64,000 nucleotides of DNA from Streptomyces daqingensis (GTDB lineage: Bacteria > Actinomycetota > Actinomycetes > Streptomycetales > Streptomycetaceae), in NCBI RefSeq assembly GCF_014645895.1, contig NZ_BMMP01000004.1, positions 186,001 through 250,000 on the forward strand. Direction: 5' to 3'. The translations under genes were made by a program, and so were the position numbers. A model generated the notes under the pieces. That model searched no databases. It was given only the letters and a program-made list of their open reading frames with translations, and was not told where the DNA came from. Of the stretch, positions 48,043-55,576 are shown in pieces; positions within the stretch are counted from its first letter, which is position 1; each line of letters starts with the position of its first letter.

Positions 48043-48864
48043 TCAGCTCCGGCTCTCCGCCACCGACAGGTAATCGGTGTAGATCTGCGGTGAGCCGGAG
48101 AACGAAGCCAGCTGCTTCCATTCCTCGTACATCTGCTTCGTGTCCCGATAGGTCTTGGCGAATTCAGCAGCCTCATCAGTCGCGATGTCCGCATCAGGAT
48201 AGAACGCATGGAGTGCCGCGAGGCTGGCGATCTCCATCAGCACTACGTACTGATCCAGCCGGTTTCCGCGCTCGCCTTTCAGCAGGCGGAACTTCCAGTC
48301 GGGATAGTCCTCGATGCGATGATGATTTTCGGCGATGAAGCTTTCGAAGGTATCTGCCCGGACGTCGGGGCGCAGCGCGAGATTGTGGATCCCGATCACC
48401 CGGGCGAGAGGTTCTTCTCCCGGGCCGCGCTCCTGGTAACGCGGTCCATCGGCGACGGTGCTGTTCTTGTTCTCCGCCAGCAAACGGTAGTCGGTATAGA
48501 TCGTGGGCAACTCGCTGAATGTGCCGTATTTTCGCCATTCACGGACAAGTTCCCGAGCCTCGGGACGATCGCGCCAGAACTGGCGTGCCAATTCTGTTTG
48601 ATTGCCGTCAGCCTCCAGGTAGCGGTCGCGCTGCCCGGCGTCGTCGATCTCGAACAGCATCATGTACTGGCCGGCTCGTTCGCCACGCAGGCCGCGCAGC
48701 AGCGTCCAACGCCATCCGGGGTAGCAGGGTATGTGCACGCCCTTATGGCGAACAAAGGCTTCGAATTGCTCCGGCGTCACACCGGCCTCGGTATCGATAG
48801 CGATGTAGTACAGACTGAAGACCGGGGCGTTTGACGTGTCATGGCGAGGCATTCGATGCTCCAT
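48043..48864 (-). CDS. Tandem-duplicated ferredoxin-like-fold protein (NIPSNAP/EthD-like)
   Basis: A 273-residue protein built of two similar halves. Each half has the order 'acidic FExFxxxxxxxIxxYPxWxxxLLxGxRGxRxxQYxxLxEI', then an acidic loop, then 'W(K/R)xxxxFSxxPxIYTDY' (FSELPTIYTDYRLLAE at about 125-140 and FSGSPQIYTDYLSVAE at the end). This looks like an intramolecular dimer of a dimeric alpha-beta barrel fold. Codon use is less GC3-biased than in the core genes, suggesting acquisition. Function unknown. Confidence 0.65.
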   Translation of the reverse strand: MEHRMPRHDTSNAPVFSLYYIAIDTEAGVTPEQFEAFVRHKGVHIPCYPGWRWTLLRGLRGERAGQYMMLFEIDDAGQRDRYLEADGNQTELARQFWRDRPEARELVREWRKYGTFSELPTIYTDYRLLAENKNSTVADGPRYQERGPGEEPLARVIGIHNLALRPDVRADTFESFIAENHHRIEDYPDWKFRLLKGERGNRLDQYVVLMEIASLAALHAFYPDADIATDEAAEFAKTYRDTKQMYEEWKQLASFSGSPQIYTDYLSVAESRS

Positions 48865-48948
48865 GGGTCTCGACTGCTATTGGACGAATCTGCTGGTTCA
48901 AGTCGTATGCGGTTTTTCTGAAGTTCGACACAACAATCAAGCGCGTCA

Positions 48949-49086
48949 GACAAGGGCTACGGCTACAACCACCTGCGGAGCTGGTTACGCGGACGCGGCG
49001 TCACCCACCGCATCGCCCGCAGCGGTGTCGAGACCGCCCAACGACCGTGCCGCCACCGCTGGGTCATCAGCCCGGTGCCCCGATGA
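48949..49086 (+). pseudogene. Remnant of an IS5-family transposase (C-terminal part)
   Basis: A 45-codon fragment without a start codon: DKGYGYNHLRSWLRGRGVTH followed by RIARSGVETAQRPCRHRWV and a stop. The GY..(x)..LR.RG....IARRG.E.......RHRWV pattern is that of the C-terminal catalytic part of IS5-type DDE transposases. The rest of the element is gone. It ends next to the stop of the isochorismatase gene on the other strand. Confidence 0.7.
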
Positions 49087-49653
49087 TCATGGGGCGGAGC
49101 GTGGAGTCTCGACAGGTGTGAAATGCACTTCGGACGCGGACAGCACACGGATACTGCGCCCGGGGAAATCGAGGTGCCGGTAGATCTCGTTGTGGTGTGC
49201 GATCGATTGCTCCGGTGGGGCCAACTCGCTGGAGGCGGGTCGGTGGGAAGTGGTGTGTCCGTCGGCGACCAGAACCACGTCGTACCGGTGACTCAGAGCC
49301 TGCCGAGCCGTGGTGTCCACGCAGATCTCGGTCGCGAACCCCGTGACCACCACCTCGGTGACTCCCAACGCCTGGAGGGTTCCGTCCAGATCGGTGTTCA
49401 GGAAGCTGTCTGCGCTTGTCTTGTGGACGACCGCCTCGTCGGCGGAGGGGACGAGTTCGGGGACGATCTGCCAGCCCTCGGTACCGACTTCCACGCCCTC
49501 ACCCCGGTGCTGCACAGTCACGATCGGCACACCAGCGGCCTTGGCTCGCTCGCGAAGACCGGCGATGGCGGCGACGGTTGCAGATGCCCGGTGCGAGATC
49601 GCCACCAGGGCGTTCTGCATGTCGATGATGAGGAGCGCGGAGACGTGCGGCAT
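49087..49653 (-). CDS. Isochorismatase-family cysteine hydrolase
   Basis: A 188-residue protein with the intact catalytic triad Asp11 (LLIIDMQ), Lys78 (VVHKTSADSF) and Cys111 (GFATEICVDTTARQA). Relatives hydrolyse nicotinamide, N-carbamoyl amides or isochorismate. No pathway genes lie nearby. The start at 49653 is chosen because conserved sequence begins there; the frame is open further upstream but not protein-like. Confidence 0.88.
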   Translation of the reverse strand: MPHVSALLIIDMQNALVAISHRASATVAAIAGLRERAKAAGVPIVTVQHRGEGVEVGTEGWQIVPELVPSADEAVVHKTSADSFLNTDLDGTLQALGVTEVVVTGFATEICVDTTARQALSHRYDVVLVADGHTTSHRPASSELAPPEQSIAHHNEIYRHLDFPGRSIRVLSASEVHFTPVETPRSAP

Positions 49654-49969
49654 GCAGTTACGGTAGCGCCCTCCTACGGACAGCGATGCGTGCTGACAGG
49701 AGCAACGATGCCGCGTGTCTGCGGAGTTGGCGACCAAGGATCGGCAGTATTCCTTTGACCGAGGACGTCCAAGGCACGAGAGCGTCACCTTGGTCGGGAT
49801 CAACGGCGTACCGGGACGGTGCGGTTGCCGGCTCGGACATGGCCATGACCGGCCAATGGCCTGCGCGTCAAGGAGATCTTGTCTGACCGCGTTGTAAACG
49901 GCTGGCTTCCGGCTCTTCTTCACCGTCCGCCCCAATTCGTTGCCGCGCTCACCACGAAGCAACTATCGG
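49654..49969. other. Intergenic region in the accessory zone
   Basis: About 315 bp with no supported gene. Open frames on both strands lack homology-like sequence. Probably degraded mobile DNA. Confidence 0.3.
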
Positions 49970-50293
49970 TCAGACGGGATCGGTGAACGAGATCGGCTTC
50001 CCGGTGGCGCGGGCGTATGCGATCTCCCTGCTCGTGGACTCGCCGACATACCCGCCTGGGTTGACGACCAGAACCCGGTCAGCCATGTCGATCTTGCGCA
50101 GGTGGAGGGCGCCCAGAACGGCCTTCTGCGCGTCGGTGATCAATTCGTCTGCTCCGTGATCCTCGGCGCGCAGGAAGACCCCCGGCGCGAGGACGATGAC
50201 ACCTGCGAAGGTCAGATCACGATTCGCGGCGCTCATCTCGTCCGCGAACCGTGTAGAGCCGCAGATGCAGACAACCTCAGGTCGGTCGGGCAC
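49970..50293 (-). CDS. Nucleoside 2-deoxyribosyltransferase-like protein
   Basis: A 107-residue protein. It has CICGSTRFADEMSAANRDLTFAG at the start, and DRVLVVNPGGYVGESTSREIAYARATGKPI at the end, the arrangement of the nucleoside deoxyribosyltransferase-like superfamily (Rossmann-like, acidic active site, here GES.S.REI). Such small members occur often on mobile DNA and prophages and may process nucleotides or act in defence. It directly follows a zinc-ribbon gene (3-bp gap). Confidence 0.75.
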   Translation of the reverse strand: MPDRPEVVCICGSTRFADEMSAANRDLTFAGVIVLAPGVFLRAEDHGADELITDAQKAVLGALHLRKIDMADRVLVVNPGGYVGESTSREIAYARATGKPISFTDPV

Positions 50294-50296
50294 GCC

Positions 50297-50518
50297 TCAG
50301 TCCTTCGGGCTGAACGGGCACCGCCAGTGTGCGCGTACCTCACAGACGGGCATGCGATCCGGCAGTTTACGCAGCGAGACGGACACCACGCGGCTGCACC
50401 GACCGCAAACAAGAGGCGTGACCCAGCTGGGAATGCCATCGACGAAGAGATCCGCGAGGCACTGCAGCGGCTCTTCTCCGGCTTCGACCAGGGGCCACCA
50501 ACTCCTGAGGATCACCAC
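50297..50518 (-). CDS. Small zinc-ribbon-like protein
   Basis: A 73-residue protein with LVCGRCSRVVSVSLRKLPDRMPVC followed by EVRAHWRC. The CxxC pair and two further Cys/His suggest a small zinc ribbon. The likely start is GTG, without a clear ribosome-binding site. The gene is 3 bp upstream of the deoxyribosyltransferase-like gene, so they probably form an operon. Confidence 0.45.
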   Translation of the reverse strand: MVILRSWWPLVEAGEEPLQCLADLFVDGIPSWVTPLVCGRCSRVVSVSLRKLPDRMPVCEVRAHWRCPFSPKD

Positions 50519-50549
50519 GGTCGCTGTACTTCACTGCTGTACAGCGCAC

Positions 50550-50583
50550 AGAGGCCCCGCACCATCCACGGTACGGGGCCTCT
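50550..50583 (-). terminator. Terminator downstream of the tRNA-Thr 3' fragment
   Basis: A 10-bp perfect stem (AGAGGCCCCG with its complement), extended after one mismatch by ACC/GGT. It lies 18 bp past the tRNA 3' end on the minus strand, as expected for the chromosomal tRNA's own terminator. Confidence 0.75.
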
Positions 50584-50601
50584 GACCTGCTGCTTCTCCA
50601 G

Positions 50602-50648
50602 AGCCGCCTGTCGGATTCGAACCGACGACCTTCTGTTTACAAGGCGCG
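50602..50648 (-). repeat. 3' fragment of a tRNA-Thr(UGU) gene, candidate attL of the AICE
   Basis: On the minus strand this reads the anticodon loop CTTGTAA, variable loop, T-arm GTCGGTTCGAATCCGAC and the 3' acceptor strand AGGCGGC. The 5' part of the tRNA is missing: upstream sequence cannot pair with the anticodon stem or acceptor. This is what remains at the distal end when an AICE inserts in a tRNA 3' end. The intact gene should lie just past int, outside the window. Confidence 0.7.
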
Positions 50649-50856
50649 GGCGACTCCACTCGGCTGCTGAAGCGCTCTGCCAATACCACGGCCCGACGAG
50701 CAGTACGAGTCCGCAGGTGTGCAGCTGAGTACGACGACGTTGATGTCAGCAGTTGATGTCAAAGACGTGCCTCTGGGCCGCACACATCACACGCTCCGAT
50801 GCATCGCCCTGAACTGCGCAAAGCCCGCCAAGTCAGAGCTAAGGAGATCGTCACTG

Positions 50857-51720
50857 ATGCCCCTGTCCGACCTCACCCAGCGCGGATACGCTGGCACGCA
50901 CCAGACGACGAGAGTGGAGAGTGCTCCGAGGATGGGTCCGAAGTCAACGGAGGCGTACAACGAGATCCGCAGTTGGATCGAGTCGGGGGAGTTGGGGCCT
51001 GGAAGCAAGCTGCCCAGCGAGCGGAAGCTTGAGGAACGGCTACCGGTGCGACGTACGGCGCTGCGGCAAGTTCTCGCACGGCTCGTGTCTGAGGGCCTCC
51101 TAGTGGTTCACGGGCGCAGCTCCTATCGCGTGGCCGGCGGAGTCTCCACACAGGCCCCGGAAGGGTTGGCACCCTGGAAGATCCACGGACGGCGGACGAT
51201 CTACGAGAACAAGTGGGTGGACCTCGACCTCGTAGATGTTGAGCCGCCAGGTGTCGATCGTTTCGAGCATCACTTGGTGCGCCTGCATCACGTCGCGATC
51301 GCGGCTGTCGTGGACGACCGGGACAGGGTCTTGATGCTGTGGCGCTACCGCTTCGTCACGCAGTCCTGGGGCTGGGAGCTCCCGGGCGGGATCGTCGACG
51401 ACGGTGAGGATGCGAGAGCAGCAGCGCTGCGCGAGGTCGAGGAAGAGACGGGCTGGCGTCCAGATGCCCTGGAGCACGTCGTCACCTATCAGCCCATGGT
51501 CGGGATGGTGGACTCACCACACGAGGTCTTTGTCGGACGCGGAGCCACGCGCGTTGGCGAGCCGACAGATCAGGAGGAGGCCGGCCACGTCGAGTGGGTG
51601 CCCCTCTCGGACATCCGCGGTCTGATGGCAAAGGGTGACCTGTTGGGATCGGGCACGCTCGTGGCGCTCCTGCACCTCCTTGCCAACCGTGGGATCGGCG
51701 GGGTTACGGCTGCTGGGTAA
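50857..51720 (+). CDS. GntR-type winged helix fused to a Nudix hydrolase (Pif-like)
   Basis: A 287-residue protein. A GntR winged helix covers about residues 25-95 (AYNEIRSWIESGELGPGSKLPSERKLEERLPVRRTALRQVLARLVSEGLL). A Nudix domain spans about 125-275 with an intact box GGIVDDGEDARAAALREVEEETGW. In pSAM2, the Nudix protein Pif gives transfer immunity against the same element. The fusion to a DNA-binding domain suggests it also regulates. The ATG at 50857 follows AAGGAG. The 3' end overlaps the convergent XRE gene by 17 bp. Confidence 0.85.
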   Translation: MPLSDLTQRGYAGTHQTTRVESAPRMGPKSTEAYNEIRSWIESGELGPGSKLPSERKLEERLPVRRTALRQVLARLVSEGLLVVHGRSSYRVAGGVSTQAPEGLAPWKIHGRRTIYENKWVDLDLVDVEPPGVDRFEHHLVRLHHVAIAAVVDDRDRVLMLWRYRFVTQSWGWELPGGIVDDGEDARAAALREVEEETGWRPDALEHVVTYQPMVGMVDSPHEVFVGRGATRVGEPTDQEEAGHVEWVPLSDIRGLMAKGDLLGSGTLVALLHLLANRGIGGVTAAG

Positions 51721-52840
51721 GCCGCTCGATCCTCCTCAAATGGCGCGCTGAGCCGGTCCGCTTCGCCAGAAGGCGCGCTTCGCGCAAGTGATCCGACGCC
51801 TGGTCGGGCTCGTCTCGCACGAGGTGAGCCTGTGCCAGATCGCAGCGGAGTCCCGCCTGAGCGCGCACGAAGCTGGGGTCGACGCCGTCGAGGGCGTCAT
51901 ACAGACTCGCCACGGCGTCGTCGTCTCCCAGCAGGGCCAGCACGTTGCCGCGCCAGCGCGTGAGGTGGCCGTGATTCAGGAAGATGCTCGGCATGTCGTC
52001 ATCTCGGGCAGACTCGCCCGCCGGCAGGCAGCGCGTCGCCGCCTCGATCGCCCTCCGGGCTTCACTTGGCGTGCCTGCTTTCGCGCAGAGCTCAGCCTCA
52101 GCGGCATGCAACCACGCTTGAAGTCGAGGAGACAGGCGTTGACCGCCTGTCTCGCGGGCGTACCTGACCAGCGCTATTGCGTCCGGCAGACGGCCGGCGT
52201 CCGCGAGCACGTACGCCTGTTCTCCCATGGCGTGCACGAGGTACATCGGTGCATCCGCCTCTTGGGCTGCCCGCTTTGCCAATTCGTAGTGTCGCCAGGC
52301 CCGCTCCACGAAACCACCGTCGAGCGCCTGCCAGGCGGCCAGGGTCGCAGCCCCGGTAAGAGCAACAGCCACCGGGCGCCGAGTGTCGGGCAGTACTGCG
52401 AAGGTCAGCGCCTCTTCCAGCGTCGAGAGATGACTCGTCATCTGGTCAACGAGCGACGACGCCCCCATCTGACGGTCCATGGTCCGCAGTAGTTCCGTCT
52501 GATCCAAGAACGTCTGGACCATGGACTGACTCACGTTGCGAGCAGCATCAATGCGGTTCAGCAACTCGTCATAGCCGTCCGCCGCTGGTGGCGCCAACGA
52601 CGACGAGGCGGCCTGCGGGCGCAGCTCGTCATCCGTGACACCGAGAATCGCGCGCACTATCGCGGCGTAGTGGTCGTTGATCCCGCGCTTGCCGTTCTCC
52701 CACTCGGAGACGTAAGTGCGCAGACTCGCGAGGCTGGCGACCTCGATCCGTCGCTGCCGCGCATGCGCATCGAGGGCGCGCACGAGTCGCTCTTGTGACA
52801 TCCCTCGCGCCGCTCGCGCAGCCCTCAAGCCGTTCATCAT
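51704..52840 (-). CDS. XRE-family regulator with TPR-like C-terminus
   Basis: A 378-residue protein. The N-terminal XRE helix-turn-helix (about residues 1-65: MSQERLVRALDAHARQRRIEVASLASLRTYVSEWENGKRGIND) is followed by a long helical region with TPR-like spacing (WQALDGGFVERAWRHYELAKRAAQEAD, and others). Such regulators sense a ligand or peptide in actinobacteria. It is transcribed away from the spread/transfer operon and probably controls it. The ATG at 52840 follows GGAGGGG. Confidence 0.82.
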   Translation of the reverse strand: MMNGLRAARAARGMSQERLVRALDAHARQRRIEVASLASLRTYVSEWENGKRGINDHYAAIVRAILGVTDDELRPQAASSSLAPPAADGYDELLNRIDAARNVSQSMVQTFLDQTELLRTMDRQMGASSLVDQMTSHLSTLEEALTFAVLPDTRRPVAVALTGAATLAAWQALDGGFVERAWRHYELAKRAAQEADAPMYLVHAMGEQAYVLADAGRLPDAIALVRYARETGGQRLSPRLQAWLHAAEAELCAKAGTPSEARRAIEAATRCLPAGESARDDDMPSIFLNHGHLTRWRGNVLALLGDDDAVASLYDALDGVDPSFVRAQAGLRCDLAQAHLVRDEPDQASDHLREARLLAKRTGSARHLRRIERLTQQP

Positions 52841-53020
52841 CTCGTCCCCTCCTCGCGCGGTGGGCGAGCCGTCGCTTGCCAGCATGCCTCACATCTGCGC
52901 AGGTCGACAGGGGTTAACAGGTCCCTTAACTGCTCTGTAGTGAACCCCAGTTGGCTACCGGCCACGGCTCCAGACAGGTCCTATGGAAGTGCGCCGAGGA
53001 CAGCTCTTCAGAAGAAGCGC

Positions 53021-53080
53021 TTGACACTGGTGCGCACCAGATGCATTCTACTGGTGCGCACCAGATGAGATTAGATCTCA
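53021..53080 (+). promoter_or_regulatory. Promoter with repeated operators, start of the AICE transfer operon
   Basis: -35 TTGACA at 53021 and a weak -10 CATTCT at 53044 (17-bp spacing). Two identical palindromes CTGGTGCGCACCAG lie at 53027-53040 (in the spacer) and 53051-53064, 24 bp apart. A third, different palindrome TGAGAT-N3-ATCTCA is at 53066-53080. A repressor bound here would block the polymerase. Candidates are the GntR-Nudix and XRE proteins of the element. Confidence 0.8.
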
Positions 53081-53274
53081 CGGTGCGAAGGGGCCCGGGA
53101 CAGAGCGGGCCGAGGGACCCGGACCCCTGGTCAACCGGAGGGCTTAAGCCGAAAGGCGATGTCTCCATAGGCCTGACACGGGAGCACGCTCCCGAAGGAG
53201 ACCAGCACGTCAACCAGCTCCGCAGCGCTCTGCGGCGGTTGCCTCCCCTGCTCGTCTCGTACGAGCAGGGCTGA
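53065..53274 (+). CDS. Possible small leader protein of the AICE operon
   Basis: A possible 69-residue product starting at an ATG inside the operator region. The C-terminal half (LTREHAPEGDQHVNQLRSALRRLPPLLVSYEQG) is protein-like, amphipathic and helical; the first half is less convincing. There is no ribosome-binding site, so it would have to be leaderless. It could instead be an untranslated leader. Confidence 0.35.
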   Translation: MRLDLTVRRGPGQSGPRDPDPWSTGGLKPKGDVSIGLTREHAPEGDQHVNQLRSALRRLPPLLVSYEQG

Positions 53275-53308
53275 GGGGAGCCGGAATCCGCTGGTTCCGC
53301 ACATGAGA

Positions 53309-53340
53309 GCGGTCCCCCGGGGTGCCACCCGAGGGACCGC
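53309..53340 (+). promoter_or_regulatory. Hairpin before the first small AICE gene
   Basis: An 8-bp perfect stem (GCGGTCCC with GGGACCGC) with further inner pairing, 27 bp upstream of the GTG at 53368. It is either a terminator for the preceding transcript or an attenuator for the small genes. Confidence 0.5.
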
Positions 53341-53367
53341 GTACAGGCAACTGATGAGGAGTCACCT

Positions 53368-53472
53368 GTGATCGCGAGTCTGACAGATGCCGAGCGGGAC
53401 GAGTTAGCCCGTAAGGCGGGCGAGGCGAACAAGCGCAGCCAGGACAACGCCCGTGGCAAGGGTGGTCGTTGA
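53368..53472 (+). CDS. Very small AICE protein (34 residues)
   Basis: Starts with GTG after GATGAGGAGTCACCT (GAGGAG at correct spacing). The product is charged and ends KRSQDNARGKGGR. Its stop overlaps the next start (TGATG). The codon pattern and coupling support translation; function unknown. Confidence 0.6.
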   Translation: MIASLTDAERDELARKAGEANKRSQDNARGKGGR

Positions 53473-53564
53473 TGGCCGGCGCTGAGCACGAGAGGACGAA
53501 GCCGCCGCTGCCGACGCGGCCGCCTCGTCCTCATCCGCACGCGGCCGAAGTGCCGTTGCGCTGA
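53472..53564 (+). CDS. Very small Pro/Arg-rich AICE protein (30 residues)
   Basis: The ATG overlaps the stop of the preceding 34-residue gene (TGATG). The product is MAGAEHERTKPPLPTRPPRP plus ten residues, Pro-rich and basic. It is followed by a strong terminator hairpin. Translation is inferred from coupling only. Confidence 0.4.
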   Translation: MAGAEHERTKPPLPTRPPRPHPHAAEVPLR

Positions 53565-53589
53565 ACCACCACCACCGATCGAACGGCGC

Positions 53590-53619
53590 GCGCCCCCGGA
53601 GCTGGCACTCCGGGGGCGC
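53590..53619 (+). terminator. Terminator after the two very small genes
   Basis: A 12-bp perfect stem (GCGCCCCCGGAG with its complement) and a 6-nt CTGGCA loop, 26 bp downstream of the 30-residue gene. Confidence 0.8.
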
Positions 53620-53656
53620 TGTTGTGGGCCGTTCCAAAACCCTAGGAGCACGACCC

Positions 53657-53920
53657 ATGGATCACATCGTCACTGTTCAAGAGGCTGTTACCGCCTTCGC
53701 CCCGTGGCTTGAGCCCACGGATGCGGAGCTGGATGCCATCGAGCGCGAGATGCCCGCCATCGAGGCGGACATCGCCGCGATGGATGAGCAGATCTCGGCC
53801 CCGGTCCGGCCGGTGCGGGACCTGGATCGGCGGCGCACCCGCCGCGAGGGCCGCAGGGCCCTGTCCGCGCGTCGTGAGCTGACGAACCAGGCTGCCGAAC
53901 TGCTGCCGGAGGTGGCCTGA
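53657..53920 (+). CDS. DUF6284 protein
   Basis: An 87-residue protein (MDHIVTVQEAVTAFAPWLEP, then a helical acidic/basic region DAIEREMPAIEADIAAMDEQI...RRTRREGRRALSARRELTNQA). This is the small DUF6284 family common on Streptomyces mobile elements. It is predicted to be helical hairpin-like. The stop overlaps the next gene's ATG. Confidence 0.75.
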   Translation: MDHIVTVQEAVTAFAPWLEPTDAELDAIEREMPAIEADIAAMDEQISAPVRPVRDLDRRRTRREGRRALSARRELTNQAAELLPEVA

Positions 53921-54132
53921 TGAACGCGTTCGAGAGGCGTCGTTCGGCTCTGGCCGCTCGACTCCAGATGCAGGCCGACCTCACTTCCGCAGAGCTGGCC
54001 GCCGGCGGCTGGTGCGCCGGGGCCTCGTCCCGCGTTGACGCACAGGCCCGGTACCGGCTGGCGAGCGAGCTGGCTGCTCAGCAGCAGCCGCAGCCCGCCG
54101 ACTGGCCCCTGCCCGAGCAGGAGGTGGCGTGA
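53920..54132 (+). CDS. Small AICE protein, unknown function
   Basis: A 70-residue helical, Ala/Gln-rich protein (MNAFERRRSALAARLQMQAD, ending QPADWPLPEQEVA). It overlaps both neighbours (ATGA/TGATG), indicating one translationally coupled unit. Unknown. Confidence 0.6.
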   Translation: MNAFERRRSALAARLQMQADLTSAELAAGGWCAGASSRVDAQARYRLASELAAQQQPQPADWPLPEQEVA

Positions 54133-54335
54133 TGAGCGAGCGTGCGTTCCCGGTCCGGCCCCGGCCGAAGGAAGACCCTCGGTTCACGGTCGGCCTGGCC
54201 CTCGACGTGGCCGCCGTACTCGAGCAGCACGGCTACCCCAAGTTCATCGCTGGCCGCGACTTCCTGGAGCTGCAGCAGGCCCTCTTCGGCTTCCTGTACG
54301 TGGGGCCTGATCAGGCGCCAGGGGGTACGCCGTGA
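54132..54335 (+). CDS. Small AICE protein, unknown function
   Basis: A 67-residue protein with DPRFTVGLALDVAAVLEQHGYPKFIAGRDFLELQQALFGFLY, helical and probably dimeric. The ATG at 54132 overlaps the preceding stop; an adjacent GTG at 54129 is an alternative. It overlaps the DUF2637 gene by 4 bp. Similar small proteins occur before DUF2637 genes in other AICEs. Confidence 0.65.
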   Translation: MSERAFPVRPRPKEDPRFTVGLALDVAAVLEQHGYPKFIAGRDFLELQQALFGFLYVGPDQAPGGTP

Positions 54336-55576
54336 ACGCGTTGCTGACGTGGGTCGAAGTGCACCCGCTGCCGGTGGTGTTGGCGGTGCTGGTGCCGGTC
54401 GCGGCTGTGGTCGCGTGGGATGTCTCCCGCAGGCGCCGGGCCTCGACAGAGTCCGCTCGTCGGACTCCTGCCGCGGTGGTGGCTGCTGGGTTCGCGGCGG
54501 CGTTGTGTACGGCGTACTCCGGTGACATCTCCTGGCGCTTTGCCGGGACGGTCCTGGAGATGGACAACTTGATCGAGCGGGGCGCGATGTTCGCCGCCGC
54601 GGAGGTGGCGCTGTTCTCCGTGGCGCTGATGGCGCGTCATAACGTCCGCTCGCACGGGGCTCCGGGGACTCCGGGCACGCTGGTGTGGCTCATCACCGGT
54701 GTGCAGGTCATCCCCGCGTTCGTGCTCTACGACGTGGCGCCCGCGTCGCTGCGGGCGTTCTTCGGCCCGGTGTGTGCGGCGCTGCTGTGGCACCTGGCCA
54801 TGGGCATCGAGCTGCGTCACGCCAAGCCGGGTATGGACTCGCAGTCCCTTCCCGCGGTGCTGGCCCGTGAGGTGCGTGAGCGGCTGCTCTCCCGTCTGGG
54901 TGTGGCGCGCCGTGGCCGTGATGCGGAGCAGATCACCCGGGACCGGTGGACGGTCAAGGCCGTTGACCTGGCCGCGAAGCTGTCGGAGAAGCCGCAGCAG
55001 GCGCGTGGTCGTGCCCGGCTCTCGCGTCGCCTGTCGGCGGCCGTGGGCAAGGCACAGGCTGGCGCCTCGCCCGAGCAGAAGCAGATGCTTCTGGATCTGC
55101 TCAGTGCGCGCCGGCATGCGGCGTCGCTGGCCACGGTCGACCTTCCCTCCCCGTGGACGGTCCAGCTCGCCGCCGCGCAGCCCGAACCGGCGCTCGTCGA
55201 GAAGCCGGTGACGACGGTCGAGCGCGTACCCGACGCCGTGCCCGCCGTACCCGCGCTCGCTGCGGCGGTGTACTCGCCGGAGGACTTCGAGGCGATGCGC
55301 ACGGCGCTGGAGCCCGTGCGTGAGCCGCTGGTGTACCCGGCCGAAGCAGCCCGCACGGCGGTGCACGAGCACGTACCCGACCCGGACTGGACGGTACCCG
55401 GCGACTACGAGCTGACCGCCGGCCAGGAGGACCCGCTGACCCGTGAAGCGCGTGAGCGCTTCTCCGCAATGCTCACCAGCGGAGAGACGCCCTCGGTCCG
55501 TCTCCTGCGGGGTGAGTTCAGCATCGGCCAGAAGCGCGCTCAGCGCATCCGGGATGAGTTGAAGGGAGCAGCCTGA
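54332..55576 (+). CDS. DUF2637 membrane protein (spread-type protein)
   Basis: A 414-residue protein. The N-terminal 160 residues have about four to five membrane helices (residues 10-30, 48-66, 84-100, 112-150), the DUF2637 module found in Streptomyces plasmid/AICE proteins. The cytoplasmic remainder has a helical region and a C-terminal helix-turn-helix-like segment (SVRLLRGEFSIGQKRAQRIRDEL). It is likely to aid intramycelial spread together with SpdD and the translocase. Confidence 0.82.
   Translation: MNALLTWVEVHPLPVVLAVLVPVAAVVAWDVSRRRRASTESARRTPAAVVAAGFAAALCTAYSGDISWRFAGTVLEMDNLIERGAMFAAAEVALFSVALMARHNVRSHGAPGTPGTLVWLITGVQVIPAFVLYDVAPASLRAFFGPVCAALLWHLAMGIELRHAKPGMDSQSLPAVLAREVRERLLSRLGVARRGRDAEQITRDRWTVKAVDLAAKLSEKPQQARGRARLSRRLSAAVGKAQAGASPEQKQMLLDLLSARRHAASLATVDLPSPWTVQLAAAQPEPALVEKPVTTVERVPDAVPAVPALAAAVYSPEDFEAMRTALEPVREPLVYPAEAARTAVHEHVPDPDWTVPGDYELTAGQEDPLTREARERFSAMLTSGETPSVRLLRGEFSIGQKRAQRIRDELKGAA

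Noticed and set aside
50602..50695. A complete tRNA-Thr gene on the minus strand
   Set aside because: The T-arm and 3' acceptor strand are good, but the upstream sequence cannot form the anticodon stem or the 5' acceptor strand, and the length would be about 92 nt. It is better explained as a 3' fragment.
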